Shown here piece by piece: positions 52,021 through 62,809 of a DNA stretch of 64,000 nt. Each line of letters starts with the position of its first letter. The stretch's first letter is position 1. Source of the DNA: Rhabdophis nuchalis. Taxonomy: Eukaryota > Chordata > Lepidosauria > Squamata > Natricidae. The translations under genes and the position numbers were made by a program. Location of the stretch: NCBI GenBank assembly GCA_039707465.1, contig CM077651.1:22678519-22742518 (forward strand). The letters are read 5' to 3'. The notes beneath the pieces are model-generated. The model was not told the origin of the DNA. It ran no database searches and was given only the letters and a program-made list of their open reading frames with translations.

Positions 52021-54127
52021 TGTTCACAAATTCCGTAAATGTAATAAACACCTTGGAACATTTGCATAATATCTAAAAGTAATGGTTGAACCCAGAAATC
52101 ACAGAAGGACAAGAATCCTCCTAAATATTTGAAAACTGGAAGGCTTTAGGCTTCAATTTGCTTTGTAGCTCCACTAAAATCCATCTCCTAAAAAGAAGAA
52201 GAAGAAACTGTTTTCAAAGTGATTTGCAGATAGTGTAACACACTGAGCAAACTACCATGCATACAAAAATCCATTTCATCTCTTTGTGGGAAGGACTGTC
52301 AAGATAAGGTCCTATACATATGTACGTGGCAGTTTTGTGAAAATGTGGCCTTTTTAGGGGGTGAGATCTTTCTGATTTCAAGCATATTACCAAACAGCAA
52401 GAGCAGGGAACAAGTTGCTTCGATATAGTAAATACAAATAAAAACTCCAAAGATATTTCCACCTAGATGCAATCCATTCATATGGTTATTGGCAGAGATT
52501 AGCATGGTCTGCATAACTTCTCTGTTAACGGACAATTCAGAAATGTTTAACAAACTGTTGCAGTGAGAAAGCTTCCCTCCCAAAGTTGCTTTTTTATCCT
52601 TTTTTATGATAAGCCAGCATTGTCCAGGTATTTATTTATAGGGGGAAAATGTCCAGACGAAGCGTACATTTCTAATGTTGGATTTTCCCCCTTACCAGAG
52701 GGAGCCCCCTTGTGGAGTACTGTGAAGCCATTATCATAGGAACTCCACTCCACTGCATAGTAGAAGCCATTTTATAGTACAGTAGAAGTCATTTCAGGGC
52801 ACAATAGGCTGTATCTTAACAGAACACACACCCCGAGGAGTGTTAGAGGTGTCTTACCCCCACAGTATTTGTTTCCAGAGAGTAAGACATCTGTGTACTA
52901 CGTTTGGTTGAAATTGCTCAAGGTGTTCCAAAGTTATACTGGAACATAGACATGCACACACACATGTGCGCGCACACACAACCATTTTTTAATATAAAGA
53001 AAATTACAAACAGAGGCAATTTTCATGTAGAATGGTCTTTTTGTTCTTTAGGTTAATTATAATGAGCTAGTGGAAAATATACTAGATGGTTTTTGTGAAC
53101 TAAAATGATCAATATTATATCTAATATTGGGTCCTCTTTGGAGAAGGGCGGGGTATAAATCCAATAAATAAATAAATAAATATTGGCTCTGATTTTTAGA
53201 ATAGACCAGGAGTCTATTCTATATTTAGCAATGTTTCTCGTGTCAACCTTTTTATAGGTTTAATTTAGCCTTATTTAGACCACGCTTTCTTTTTAGGTAT
53301 GTGTAAAGTTTTTTAATATTTTTATTAAAAAATAATTATTTAGACAACGCTTTCTAAAATATTAATTAATGCAATGTATTAACTAAGATATTTACTTAGT
53401 GATAAAGCTAAACATTATTTTTGTTGAATTCCTTTTGATACTCAAATACAATTGTATTACTTTCTGTAATCACTTACCGAAATATTTGCAAGTGTGTAGA
53501 GAAAATATAGCAGAACAGTTTTTATCTAGTTTCTAGTTGGTAATAGCCAAAGCTCTGGGCAACCGTTCCTTGAAGACAGGTCCTCTAGGAAGCAAATTCC
53601 ACCAAAAAGGACTCTATAATCAAGAAATAGTCTTTCTCTCTCTCCCATATACATCTACTTGATCTCAAATGACAGAGAGGTCAAAGGATGAAGACCTAGA
53701 AGAATCACTGAATGTCAAGAGGAGGAGGAGGAGATGGGGATCCCGGGTTGCCATTATATGGAAGCAATAAAAAGATACAGTTGCTTAGTAATTGTCTGGA
53801 TTTTTGCAGCTGATGATGATGATTTTTATACTTGTCCTTCTGCTTAAATCAAAGTGGAAAAGGACCGGGATCCTAAACCATGCATGCACTTAAAAATCGT
53901 AATAGTAGATTCTCCTAGAATCAGTGAAGCACTGCAAGGGTAGCACTTCAAGCTATAATCAAATATTCCCCAAAAGCTTGATCCCAGGGACAGCCGAACA
54001 ATTCACTAAATCAATGTTTGTGAACTGGGTGGCTGTATAAATTTGTGTAATCAATCAATCAATTACATTTTGAGTGAACTGTAAATTTCAAGTGAGCTTC
54101 CCTTCAGTTTTTTTCCAAACAGGATTG
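52021..54127. other. Intergenic; one short LINE tail
   Basis: Unique AT-rich sequence with an L2-like 3' tail at 53128-53182 (TTTGGAGAAGGGCGGGGTAT then AATAAATAAATA). No gene recognised. Confidence 0.45.
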
Positions 54128-54535
54128 TCCAAAAGAAGGGCTCAAACCATTCTCCAAAGCATTTGAGAGCAGGACAAGAAGTAATAGATGGAAGATGATT
54201 CATGAAACATCCAACCTAGAACTAAGGAGAGATTTCCTGACAATGAGAACAATTAATCAGTGGAACAGCTTGCCTTCAGAAGTTGTGGGTGCTCCATCGC
54301 TGGAAGCTTTTTGGAAGAGATTAGACAGCCATTTGTCTGTGATGGAATAAGGATTCCTCTTGAGCAGGGAGTTGGTCTAGACCAGAGGTTCCCAAATTTG
54401 GCAACTTTAAGACTTGTGGACTTCAACTCCCAGAATTCTCTAGCCAGTTCTCCACAAGTCTTAAAGTTGCCAAGTTTGGGAACCTCTGGTCTAGAAGACC
54501 TCCAAAGTCCCTTCCAATTCTATTATTCCATATTC
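54128..54535 (+). mobile_element. CR1 LINE 3' end interrupted by hAT
   Basis: AACTAAGGAGAGATTTCCTG, GAACAATTAATCAGTGGAAC, AGCTTGCCTTCAGAAGTTGT and AGCAGGGAGTTGGTCTAGAC continue after the hAT as GAAGACCTCCAAAGTCCCTT and CCAATTCTATTATTC. Same CR1 tail as at 19880. Confidence 0.8.
54383..54488. mobile_element. Palindromic hAT MITE (TSD GTCTAGAC/GTCTAGAA) inside CR1
   Basis: 106 bp, ends CAGAGGTTCCCAAATTTGGC and CCAAGTTTGGGAACCTCTG. The duplications at 54375-54382 and 54489-54496 differ only at the last base. The CR1 sequence resumes directly after. Confidence 0.87.
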
Positions 54536-55731
54536 TAAAAGGGTGAGGGAGTCCCATGATCATAGCTAAGAGATGCAAGGCATTTGCCCTTTTTGCACAA
54601 TGCAGTGGCTAATAGGTTTTTTTTTAACTATGAATGCATTCTTTTTACACATCAGACGTCTCAGCCCCATGAATACACCATTTCGCCATAAAAATATCAC
54701 AAAAATAAGTGGTTCTTGCTGTACGACCTTGCACTGCCCAACCACCTGTAATATTTACTGACTGTTGAGTCAGGCCAAATAAATCCTCTTTGCCCTTTTG
54801 CAAGAAATCCATACCATCAAATGTTTGTTTGTGGCCCTTTTCAGCTCTTTATGAGAATACGTACTGGCTATCCAAGCTGATCCATGGGAAGATGATGCTG
54901 ATGAGATAATGTCTGAATCACTAGGTTGGCAAAGATTCCCTTTATGGATTCAGTACTGAGGAAGGGATTTATCATCCATTTTTCCAAACAGTTATAGCAG
55001 AGGGGTGTATTCAGCCGGTTCTGAATGGTTCTGGGGAACCAGTAGTGGACATTTTGAGTAGTTCGGAGAACTGGCAAATACCACCTCTGGTTTCCCCCGT
55101 TCCCCCCCGCCCCCAGCATTCCCTGTCCTATATTCCCTTTTTTTTAGCTCAGCTGATTCAGCCGACACAGAGGGCAGTCTTTGAGTGCTGTGCACGCAAA
55201 GTGCATGTGCACACGCGAAGCATGCTCTCACAGAACCAGAAGGCAAAGATTTGGAATCCTGCCATTGAGTTATAGTCAACTAACTACGCACATTGTATAC
55301 TCCACCTGTATCACTCCTTTTTATAATGCACTCCTTTTCACATCTGCCTACAACTGTATTGAATTCCGAAGGATTTAATTGATTGGAGTGAAGTCTTACG
55401 GTTCAAAAAACTGTCATCTAAATACACCAAGTGAAGAAATAGTAAATGGGATCTGTCATCAGTGTATGTATTTAATGTAAAGAAACTACCAATCCATTTG
55501 TCTGTCATTTAACAAGCAGGCACATTCTTGCAAAAAAAAAAAAAAAAAATTGCCAGAAAATTTTAATAGCGTGCCAACATTTTTTCAACCTAAATGTCAG
55601 TCCCTTTCAATAGAATGTTAAGCTCTTCCTAGGATCAATACTTTTGATTATATAGATAGCAACAAATCTGGCTCCCAACAACAAATATGGCTGCACATTA
55701 CATAGACAACAAAAATGGCTGCCCTTTAAAG
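54536..55731. other. Intergenic; hAT-like fragment 54998-55089
   Basis: 54998-55089 has inverted ends CAGAGGGGTGTATTC and AAATACCACCTCTG without duplications. The rest is unique sequence with a poly-A run near 55531. Confidence 0.45.
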
Positions 55732-55866
55732 CAGGGGTCCCCAACCTTTGCAACTTTAAGTCTGAAGGACTTTAGCTCCCAGACTTCTCCAGTCAGCAAA
55801 GCTGGCTGGAGAATTCTGGGAGCTGAAGTCCTTCAGATTTAAAGTTGCAAAGGTTGGGGACCCATG
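55732..55866. mobile_element. Palindromic hAT MITE (TSD CTTTAAAG)
   Basis: 135 bp, ends CAGGGGTCCCCAACCTTTGC and GGTTGGGGACCCATG. CTTTAAAG, itself palindromic, lies at 55724-55731 and 55867-55874. Confidence 0.88.
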
Positions 55867-55874
55867 CTTTAAAG

Positions 55875-56392
55875 CATGGTTATTTAGAAGTTCTAGCGCA
55901 TATGCCAATTAAATAATGTGTTAATCAGAAAGTGATAGCATTGATATATGGAGTATTCGTATCAGGAAAGTATATGCCCAGATTACAGACCACTGCCTTA
56001 TTTATTTAATAGATGCAGAATGAATTGTGAGTTGAATTGTCACTGTTCCAGGTTATATTTCCTTAAAAATATGGAATAGTGCTAGAACATATAATGGTTT
56101 TGGCTACCCCCCAACCCATTTATTTTCCTCTTGTTCCTCCATCTTACCTCATACCACTTCCACCTCATCCCTTGACTTCTTCCTGGTGAATATCTGATAT
56201 TATTATCTTGAATTTCATTGCTGGCAGCCGAGGAAAACTTCAGCAAGAGAAAGAGAATGAAGGAGCATTTCCAAGAAATTGGTCAAGTAGAAATCCTACC
56301 CTTCTCTCCATAATCCTCTTGTATTCCATTGGTCATCCGTTATGATGTCACGGCATTTCTTATTGCCTTTGTGGCTGTTGTAAGTGCCGAAA
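55875..56392. other. Intergenic, no feature recognised
   Basis: AT-rich unique sequence. Confidence 0.4.
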
Positions 56393-56393
56393 T

Positions 56394-56431
<38 letters not shown>

Positions 56432-56545
56432 GAGGAAGAGGAAGCGGAAGCGGAAGCGGAAGAAGAAGAAGAAGAAGAAGAAGAAGAAGAAGAAGAAGAA
56501 GAAGAAGAAGAAGAAGAAGAAGAAGAAGAAGAAGAAGAAGAAGAA
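56393..56545. repeat. (AAC)n then (AAG)n microsatellite
   Basis: (AAC)12 or so to 56430, a GGAAGC/GGAAGA transition, then a pure (AAG)n run to about 56545. The poly-Arg, poly-Leu and poly-Phe frames over it are artefacts. Confidence 0.96.
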
Positions 56546-57260
56546 AAGCAGCTTGAAATCCTGCTCCTGTGGCTTTCCTTCCCCCTCCCTCCAAAACTGT
56601 TTCACCATACCCCAAAAGCTCACTGTTAGGTCATCCAATCACTCTGTCCTTTTCATCTGGTTATCAATGGAGGCCAAAGCCTTCCACAGCAGGTGGAAAC
56701 CTACCCTGAAAGGAGGGGAAACTCCATCCCAGTGGGTTAACTTGCTTTATCCCTGTGTCTTAAGAGAAAGAATGGAGAAAGCAGCAAAGCAGAAGGTTTC
56801 TTCAAAGATCATTGGCAGCTCAGAACGGGACAAAAGATCCAGGAACTGGCAATGAGGAGAAGCATGTTTTCCAGTGATTTTTCTTTTTCTTTTTTTTTGG
56901 GGGGGGGGGAGGGGTGTTTCACCAATTGCCCCTCCCCAAGTCATCAGTTACCATCACTGGTCTACAGAACATGGGCTGGATGGGCAAACCCTGGCTAACC
57001 CTAGTATAACTTGCTGCAGGGCACCCCATTGTGGATATCCTCTCCATTGCCCCATTCTTCCAGTATACTCTGCCCTGGTTGACTAACAAAGAGAGGATGC
57101 AATTGAGGTACAAAAGGGCCCTGGCTTTTTTTTAAGCACAGCAAGTTCCTTCGTGTTGGCTGAGTCAGGCTCCCCTCCTTCCTCTGGTCTTGCAGAAAGC
57201 CCTCTGATTGGCTCCTGCCAGGTTGCTCCAAGTGGAGATCTTGCCTCCTTGGGTTATCTG
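56546..57260. other. Intergenic, possible old repeat, unassigned
   Basis: Moderate GC with a poly-G run near 56900. The short frames show no domain. Confidence 0.35.
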
Positions 57261-57263
57261 AGA

Positions 57264-57294
<31 letters not shown>

Positions 57295-57372
57295 TGTGTG
57301 TGTACGTGCATGTGTGTGTGTGTGTGTATCGGTGTCTGTGTTTCTGAGTGTGTGTATATATATGTGTGTGTG
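57261..57372. repeat. (CATA)n and GT microsatellites
   Basis: CATA run at 57264-57292, then GT-rich repeats to about 57372. Confidence 0.93.
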
Positions 57373-57895
57373 TGTTGAACAGATTAACAGAGTTGGAAGG
57401 GACCTTGCAGGTCATCTAGACCAGGGGTCCCCAACCTTTTTGGCACCAGGGACCAGTTTCAAGTTAAAAAAATTCCGCGGACCGGTGGCCATGGCTCGGC
57501 CGATGTAGAGGGGGAGCGGGGGGGAGGGGGAACAGGCAGCCCATGCGTGCGTGGGTTAGGTGAGTCGGCTCACTCACCCCACTCGGGCCCCCAACGGCGC
57601 GAGTGGCTACGCCTGCGCCTGCGCTCTCCTGCCCCCGGCACACGCTCTGCCCAGGGGGCTGCCACCTCCTCCCTCCTCCTCCTCTCCCTCCTCTAAGAGT
57701 TGTACCGCTCACTGCGGCCCGGTTCCTATCAAGCCACGGACCGGCACCAATCTGCGGCCCGGGGGTTGGGGACCCCTGATCTAGACCAACCCCCCGCCCA
57801 AGCAGAAGACCCTACCTCTGCCTCTATCTAGGATTGAACTCACAGCCTCCTGATTGGGAGGCAAGAGCTCCACCTCTAGGCCACAGCAGCAGATT
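57373..57895 (-). mobile_element. tRNA-head/CR1-tail SINE, reverse, split by hAT
   Basis: The minus strand has GTGGCCTAGAGGTGGAGCTC (box A), GTGAGTTCAATCCTAGATAG (box B) and GAGGCAGAGGTAGGGTCTTC, and ends in CCCTTCCAACTCTGTTAATC, the CR1 3' tail. The hAT at 57422-57778 interrupts the CR1-like tail. Further copies are at 61492-61630 and 62204-62338. Confidence 0.78.
57422..57778. mobile_element. hAT element, GC-rich, 357 bp (TSD ATCTAGAC)
   Basis: Ends CAGGGGTCCCCAACCTTTTT and GGGGTTGGGGACCCCTG. Identical ATCTAGAC at 57414-57421 and 57779-57786. The interior is CpG-rich with GACCGGTGGCCATGG and CCACGGACCGGCACC near the ends. Confidence 0.9.
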
Positions 57896-58010
57896 TGTTT
57901 ATGTGTGTGGATGTGTGTGGATATGTGTGTATCTGTGTCTGTGTTTCTGAGTGTGTATATATGTGTGTGTATGTATATATGTATGTGTATGTGTCTGTAT
58001 ATATACATAA
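57896..58010. repeat. GT/TATG compound microsatellite
   Basis: TGTGTGGATG, TGTGTATC and TATATGTATG repeats. Confidence 0.9.
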
Positions 58011-58011
58011 T

Positions 58012-58500
58012 TTAATTTAATTTATTTATTCAATTTATATACCGCCCTTCTCCCTTCCGGGACTCAGGGCGGTGCACAGCCATAGTATAAATGGGTAGTA
58101 CAAAAGCTAAAATGATATATTAAAATGTATTAAATGTGTTGGCCTGCAGTTAAAACCCCGTACTAAAATCAATTAAAAACTATGAGAGGCCGGCAGCACG
58201 AAATAAATGTGTCCTCAGGGCCCGACGGAAGAGACGTAGGTCTGTGATGGTGCGTAGTTCAGGGGGTAGGTCATTCCAGAGGGCGGGGGCTGCCACAGAG
58301 AAGGCTCTCCCTCTGGGGGTCACCAGCCGACATTGCCTGGCCGACGGTACCCTGAGGAGGCCCTCTCTGTGAGAGCGAACTGGTCGGTGGGAGGTATTTG
58401 GCAGCAGGAGGCGGTCTTGCAGGTAACCAGGTCCCTTGCCATGGAGCACTTTAAAGGTGGTTACTAATACCTTGAAGCGCACCCAGAAAGCCATATATCT
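58012..58500 (-). pseudogene. L2-like LINE 3' end, reverse orientation
   Basis: The minus strand encodes FWVRFKVLVTTFKVLHGKG, RSHREGLLRVPSARQC, RAFSVAAPALWNDLPPEL and a C-terminus ending HLFRAAGLS. The tail on the plus strand is TATACCGCCCTTCTCCCTTC. It is flanked on the right by a GT microsatellite. Confidence 0.82.
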
Positions 58501-58504
58501 GTCT

Positions 58505-58856
58505 GTGTGTGTGTGTCTGCTCTGTGTACATATATGTGTGTGTGTGTGTGCATATGTGTGTGTATGTGTGTGTGTGTGCATATATGTGTGTGTCTGTTGT
58601 GTGTGTGTATATGTGTGTATGTGTGTGTATATGTGTCTGTTGGCTGTGTATATATGTATGTGTCTCTCTGTGTGTATGTGTCTGTTGTGTGTGTGTGTGT
58701 GTGTTTATGTGTATGTGTCTGTTGTGTGTGTGTATGTGTGTGTGTATGTGTGTGTATATGTGTCTGTTGTGTGTGTATATATGTATGTGTCTGTGTGTGT
58801 GTTTGTGTCTGTTGTGTGTGTGTGTTTGTGTCTTGTGTGTGTGGGTGTGTATTGGT
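58505..58856. repeat. Long GT-rich compound microsatellite
   Basis: About 350 bp of GTGTGT, TATGTG and GTCTGTTGTGTGTG units with a loose higher-order period. The Cys/Val-rich frames over it are artefacts. Confidence 0.95.
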
Positions 58857-58885
58857 TGAGGGAAGCTAGGAACTTGGTACAGATA

Positions 58886-59864
58886 CAGCAGTCCTCAACC
58901 TATGACTGCTTGAGATCATAACATATATTGTTAGGTGACAAATTGGTTCAGTGAGATTTGTCCCATGTTATGACTTTCCTTGCTACATTTGTTAAGCAAA
59001 TCACTGCAATTGTGAGATAAGTTTATTTTTTTAATTTATTTTTTATTTTCAAATTTATACCCCGCCCTTCTCCTTGTTAGGACCCAGGGCGGCGCCCAGG
59101 CAATATTAAAAACCATCCAAAATTACAAAATACATTATTAAAAAACTATTAAATTAAATCCTGTGCTAAAAACCCTTTTAAAACCCTGAGAATTAAAATG
59201 TATACAGATAAAAGTCAGAAACGGGGGGTTATGCTAGGGCGGCTTGTTGGAATAAATACGTCTTGAGACACTGGCGGAAGAGGCGGAGGTCCGAGGTGGT
59301 GCGTAGGTCGGGGGGTAGGTCGTTCCCGAGGGCTGGGCCCGCCACAGAGAAGGCCCTTCCCCTGGGCGTCGCCAACCGGCATTGCCCGGCTGACGGCACC
59401 CGGAGAAGACCTTCTCTGTGGAAGCGGATCGGACAAAGGGATGTATGGGGCAGGAGGCGGTCTCGTATATAGCTAGGCCCCGAGCCATGGAGCAATTTAA
59501 AGATGGTCGTCAACACCTTGAAGCGCACCCAAAAGGCCACAGGTAGCCAGTGCAGCTCGCGCAGGAGAGGTGTTATGTGGGATTGCCTTGAGGCACCCAT
59601 AATCACCCGCGCGGGTGATAAGGGAATATGGTTTCCCCATAGACTTTCTTTGTTAGAAGGTCTCCAAAAATGATCATGTGATCCCAGGACACTGTGGCTG
59701 TCATAAATGTGAGTCAGTTATCAAGTATCCGAATGTAAATCACGTGACCGCGGTGAGGCTATAACGGTCATAAGTATGAAAAAAGGGTCCTAAGTCCCAT
59801 TTTACAGTGCCGTTGTAACTTTGAATGGTCACTAAAATGAACTGTTGTAAGTCGAGGACTACAT
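58886..59864. mobile_element. TA-flanked MITE, copy 4, split by an L2-like LINE
   Basis: Begins CAGCAGTCCTCAACCTATGA after TA and resumes at about 59625 with AATATGGTTTCCCCATAGAC, ending TAAGTCGAGGACTACATG. The LINE tail at 59023-59624 sits inside; GATAAG occurs on both sides of it. Confidence 0.75.
59023..59624 (-). pseudogene. L2-like LINE 3' end inside MITE copy 4
   Basis: The minus strand encodes ITPLLRELHWLPVAFWVRFK, REGLLRVPSAGQCRL and RAFSVAGPALGNDLPPDL. It is the longest intact segment of this family here (125 codons open). Tail on the plus strand: TATACCCCGCCCTTCTCC. Confidence 0.85.
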
Positions 59865-60212
59865 GAAATCCTCAAGTTACAGCCACAAATGAGGCCAGCG
59901 TTTCTGTTGCTAAGCAAGGAGGTTGTTAAATGACTTGTGCCTGATTTTATGGAATTTTTTTTTTGACATAGTTATTAAACAAAGCTCTGGAGTTGTTAAA
60001 TGAATCATGGGGTCATTAAGCAAACCCAGTTCCGCCCATTGACTTCATAAAAACATGCCAGCTGCCAAGTGATTGAATTTGGACTGAATGTGGCCAGGGG
60101 GCTGCTGCAACCGTTGTAAGTGTGAGGATGAGACGTAAGTGACTATTTCCGGGGCTGTTGTAACTTGGAAGGCTTGCTAACTGAATGGTCGTAAGTCAAG
60201 GATTACCTGCAC
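59862..60212. mobile_element. TA-flanked MITE, copy 5, adjacent to copy 4
   Basis: Begins TGAAATCCTCAAGTTACAGC and ends GTAAGTCAAGGATTACCTG. It directly abuts copy 4 in the same orientation. Confidence 0.65.
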
Positions 60213-60265
60213 AATAAAGCCTATGAAATGAAATGCCTGTGAAAGGAAACTGAAATGATCTATGG

Positions 60266-60406
60266 CAGGGGTCTCCAACCTTTGCAACTTTAAGTCTGAA
60301 GGACTTCAGCTTCTAGACTTCTCCAGCCAGCTTTGCTTTGCTGACTTGGAGAAGTCTAGAAGCTGAAGTCCTTCAGACTTAAAGTTGCAAAGGTTGGAGA
60401 CCCCTG
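60266..60406. mobile_element. Palindromic hAT MITE (TSD ATCTATGG)
   Basis: 141 bp, ends CAGGGGTCTCCAACCTTTGC and AAGGTTGGAGACCCCTG. Identical ATCTATGG at 60258-60265 and 60407-60414. Confidence 0.9.
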
Positions 60407-60599
60407 ATCTATGGTGTCAAATCATCAGTATTTATATTAATTAAAATCCACTCCGAATGCCATTCTTTTGGGAGTGGGGGAAGGTTATCATGGCATAGTC
60501 TGTTTTTATCATCATTTAATAGGGTTTCTTAATTATTTATTTTAATTCAAGTTTAAGTTTACTTAATTTAATTTTAATTTTAAATTTATCTATTGTATT

Positions 60600-60690
60600 T
60601 AGATGTACCTTTCATTATCCCTGTGCACCACCCTGAGTCCCTACGGGAGAGAGGGCGGTATACAAATTAAATAAATAAATACATAAATTT
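60600..60690 (+). mobile_element. L2-like LINE 3' tail
   Basis: GCACCACCCTGAGTCCCTAC, GAGGGCGGTATACAAATTAA then (AATA)n. Confidence 0.7.
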
Positions 60691-60697
60691 TATATAC

Positions 60698-61068
60698 CAG
60701 TGATGGCTAACCTTTTTTGGCCCGCATGCCAAAAGCGGGGGGAGCGCGGGGGGGTCGTGCATGGGCGTGCCACACCCATAATGCTACGTGCATGACCCCC
60801 TGCTTTTCGCACGCTTTTTCCACCCTCCCCAGGCTCCAGAGGCCTTCTAGGAGCCTGGGGAGGGTGAAAACAGCCACCCCCTCCCCATCTCCAGAGGCTT
60901 CAGGAGCTTCCCTGAAGCCTCCAGAAGGCCAAAAATGGCCTCAAAAGAAGGCCTAAATCAGCTGGCCAGCGCACACAAGCACGCTGGAACTGACAGGACA
61001 ATGCCTCGCGTGCCCTAAGAAATGGTTCCGCATGCCACCTGTGGTACCCGCGCCATAGGTTCGCCATC
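60698..61068. mobile_element. hAT-like element, CAGTGATGGCTAACC family
   Basis: Left end CAGTGATGGCTAACCTTTTT, right end ATAGGTTCGCCATCA (terminal bases lost). TTATATAC on the left and ATATAC on the right may be a worn target duplication. GC-rich interior with an internal inverted repeat around CCTCCCCAGGCTCC. Confidence 0.65.
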
Positions 61069-61115
61069 ATATACTATGTACAAGAAAAAGTCCTGAGCTA
61101 CATAGGAATAACATA

Positions 61116-61491
61116 CAGGGAGTCCTCTGATTTACAACAATTCACTTAATGACCATTCAAAGGTACACTGAAAAAAGGGACATAGGACCATTTCCCACCC
61201 TTATGACCATTGCAGCATCCCCATGGTAATGTGGCTTACATTTGGATGCTTGACAACCGGTTCATATTTATGACGGCTGCAGTGTCATGTCATCCTCTTT
61301 TGCGACTTTCTGACGAGCAGAATCCATGGGGAAGCCAAATTCACTTAACAACCAGGTGACTAATTTAATAAAACTGCAGTGATTCACTTAACAAGCATGG
61401 CAACAAAAGTCATAAAATGACTTTTTAACAAATTTAAAATGAATTTCTCACTTAGCAACATAACGTCCGGGCTCAATTGTGGCTGAAGATT
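61116..61491. mobile_element. TA-flanked MITE, copy 6
   Basis: Begins CAGGGAGTCCTCTGATTTAC after TA and ends with TCAATTGTGGCTGAAGAT. Same orientation as copy 3. Confidence 0.72.
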
Positions 61492-61630
61492 TACAGAGTT
61501 GCAGGTCATCTAGTCCAGATCATCAGGATCATGCAGGTCATCAGACCCTACATCTGCCTTCTACCTAGGATTGAACTCACAAGCTCCTGATTGGGAGGCG
61601 AGAGCTCCACCTCTAGGCCACAGATTACCC
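61492..61630 (-). mobile_element. tRNA-head/CR1-tail SINE, reverse
   Basis: Minus strand: GTGGCCTAGAGGTGGAGCTC, TCGCCTCCCAATCAGGAGCT, GTGAGTTCAATCCTAGGTAG. A small internal duplication around GATCATCAGGATCATGCAGG is present. Confidence 0.75.
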
Positions 61631-61734
61631 GTAGGCATCCTATCTCTCCACTTGGTTACTCTTTATGGAATTAGAAAAAGGACAGGGATTAAGCTTGCCA
61701 AGCCTTTAGTGAATCTTGAGATACAGATTGGATT

Positions 61735-62172
61735 CCCATCATTTCATGGGAAACCTATGGCATGCGTGCCACAGGTGGCCCTTGGAGCCTTCTCTATGGG
61801 CATGCAAGCCATCGTCCCAGCTCAGTTCCACCACGTATGCACACATGCCTCTTGCCAGACAGCTGATTTTTGGGTCTCTGCCATGCATGCAGGAAATACA
61901 CATGCATGCACAAGGAGGCGGGGGGGTCATGCATGCATGTGCAGGGAGTGGGGGAACATGCAGTGCGTCCCCCCCACACCCCATGGTCCCAGGAGACTTG
62001 AAGGAGGTCTGCTATGCCCAAAAGGGTGGGGTGGGGGTCACACACATACTTGTGGGGCAAGGGAGCATGGGTGTCACGTGCATGTGCAGGGTGTGGGGCA
62101 CACTGCATTACGGGTGTGGGCATATGCGCACACACTTTTTGCACATGAGGGCAAAAAGGTTAGCCATCCCTG
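61735..62172. mobile_element. hAT-like element, GGTTAGCCATCCCTG end
   Basis: Right end AAAAAGGTTAGCCATCCCTG, related to the element at 60698. The left end is not clear. GC-rich, CATGCATG-rich interior. Confidence 0.5.
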
Positions 62173-62203
62173 CCTTAAATGCTAAGTATCTATGCTAATT
62201 AAG

Positions 62204-62338
62204 CATGTGGAGCTCTCGCCTCCCAATCAAGAGGTTGTGAGTTCAATCCTAGGTAGAGGCAGATGTAGGGTCTCCTGCTTGGGCAGGGGGTTGGGCTAGA
62301 TGACCTGCAAGGTCCCTTCCAACTCTGTTAATCTGTGA
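62204..62338 (+). mobile_element. tRNA-head/CR1-tail SINE, sense copy
   Basis: TGTGGAGCTCTCGCCTCCCA, TTGTGAGTTCAATCCTAGGT, GTAGGGTCTCCTGCTTGGGC, then CAAGGTCCCTTCCAACTCTG TTAATC. A partial hAT palindrome arm follows at 62341-62402. Confidence 0.78.
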
Positions 62339-62429
62339 TGTTCTCCGGGGAATTCTGGTACTTGAAGTCCGCCCATTGCCAAGGCTGAGAAACATTGGGC
62401 TAAGGTGGCCAAAACCCAAAACTTGGGAT

Positions 62430-62431
<2 letters not shown>

Positions 62432-62490
<59 letters not shown>

Positions 62491-62491
62491 G
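62432..62491. repeat. (GAAA)n microsatellite
   Basis: About 15 GAAA units. Confidence 0.96.
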
Positions 62492-62809
62492 AGTTTGGTT
62501 TTATGCAGCTCCTGTTTTGTAAACATAAAGGACCTGGAAAGGGAACTTGAGCTGGAGAAAATAAGCCACCTCCGATTTTAACTCCTCTTTTTCATCCTCT
62601 TTATTGTTATTCCTAGACTTTGTTGTTCCCTGATTCGTAGAGGTGCAATTACCATCTGCTGGATAAAAATACTGTAATTCTTTACTAATTGCTTTGAGAG
62701 ATGGTTTGGGGAGCTTAATATACTTAAAGGAATGTGGGAAGGAGGGAAGGCAACTTTTAATGTGCTGAGGATTGTGTACATTTCAGTTCTGTGAAGGAAA
62801 TTATGGTTC

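Noticed and set aside
56329..56638. Poly-Thr/poly-Arg, poly-Leu and poly-Phe frames
   Set aside because: Translations of (AAC)n and (AAG)n microsatellites.
58436..58921. Cys/Val-rich frames of 116-161 codons
   Set aside because: Translations of a GT microsatellite.
61571..62185. 204-codon plus-strand frame with His/Cys
   Set aside because: Crosses a SINE and a GC-rich hAT-like element with CATGCATG repeats; no family recognised.
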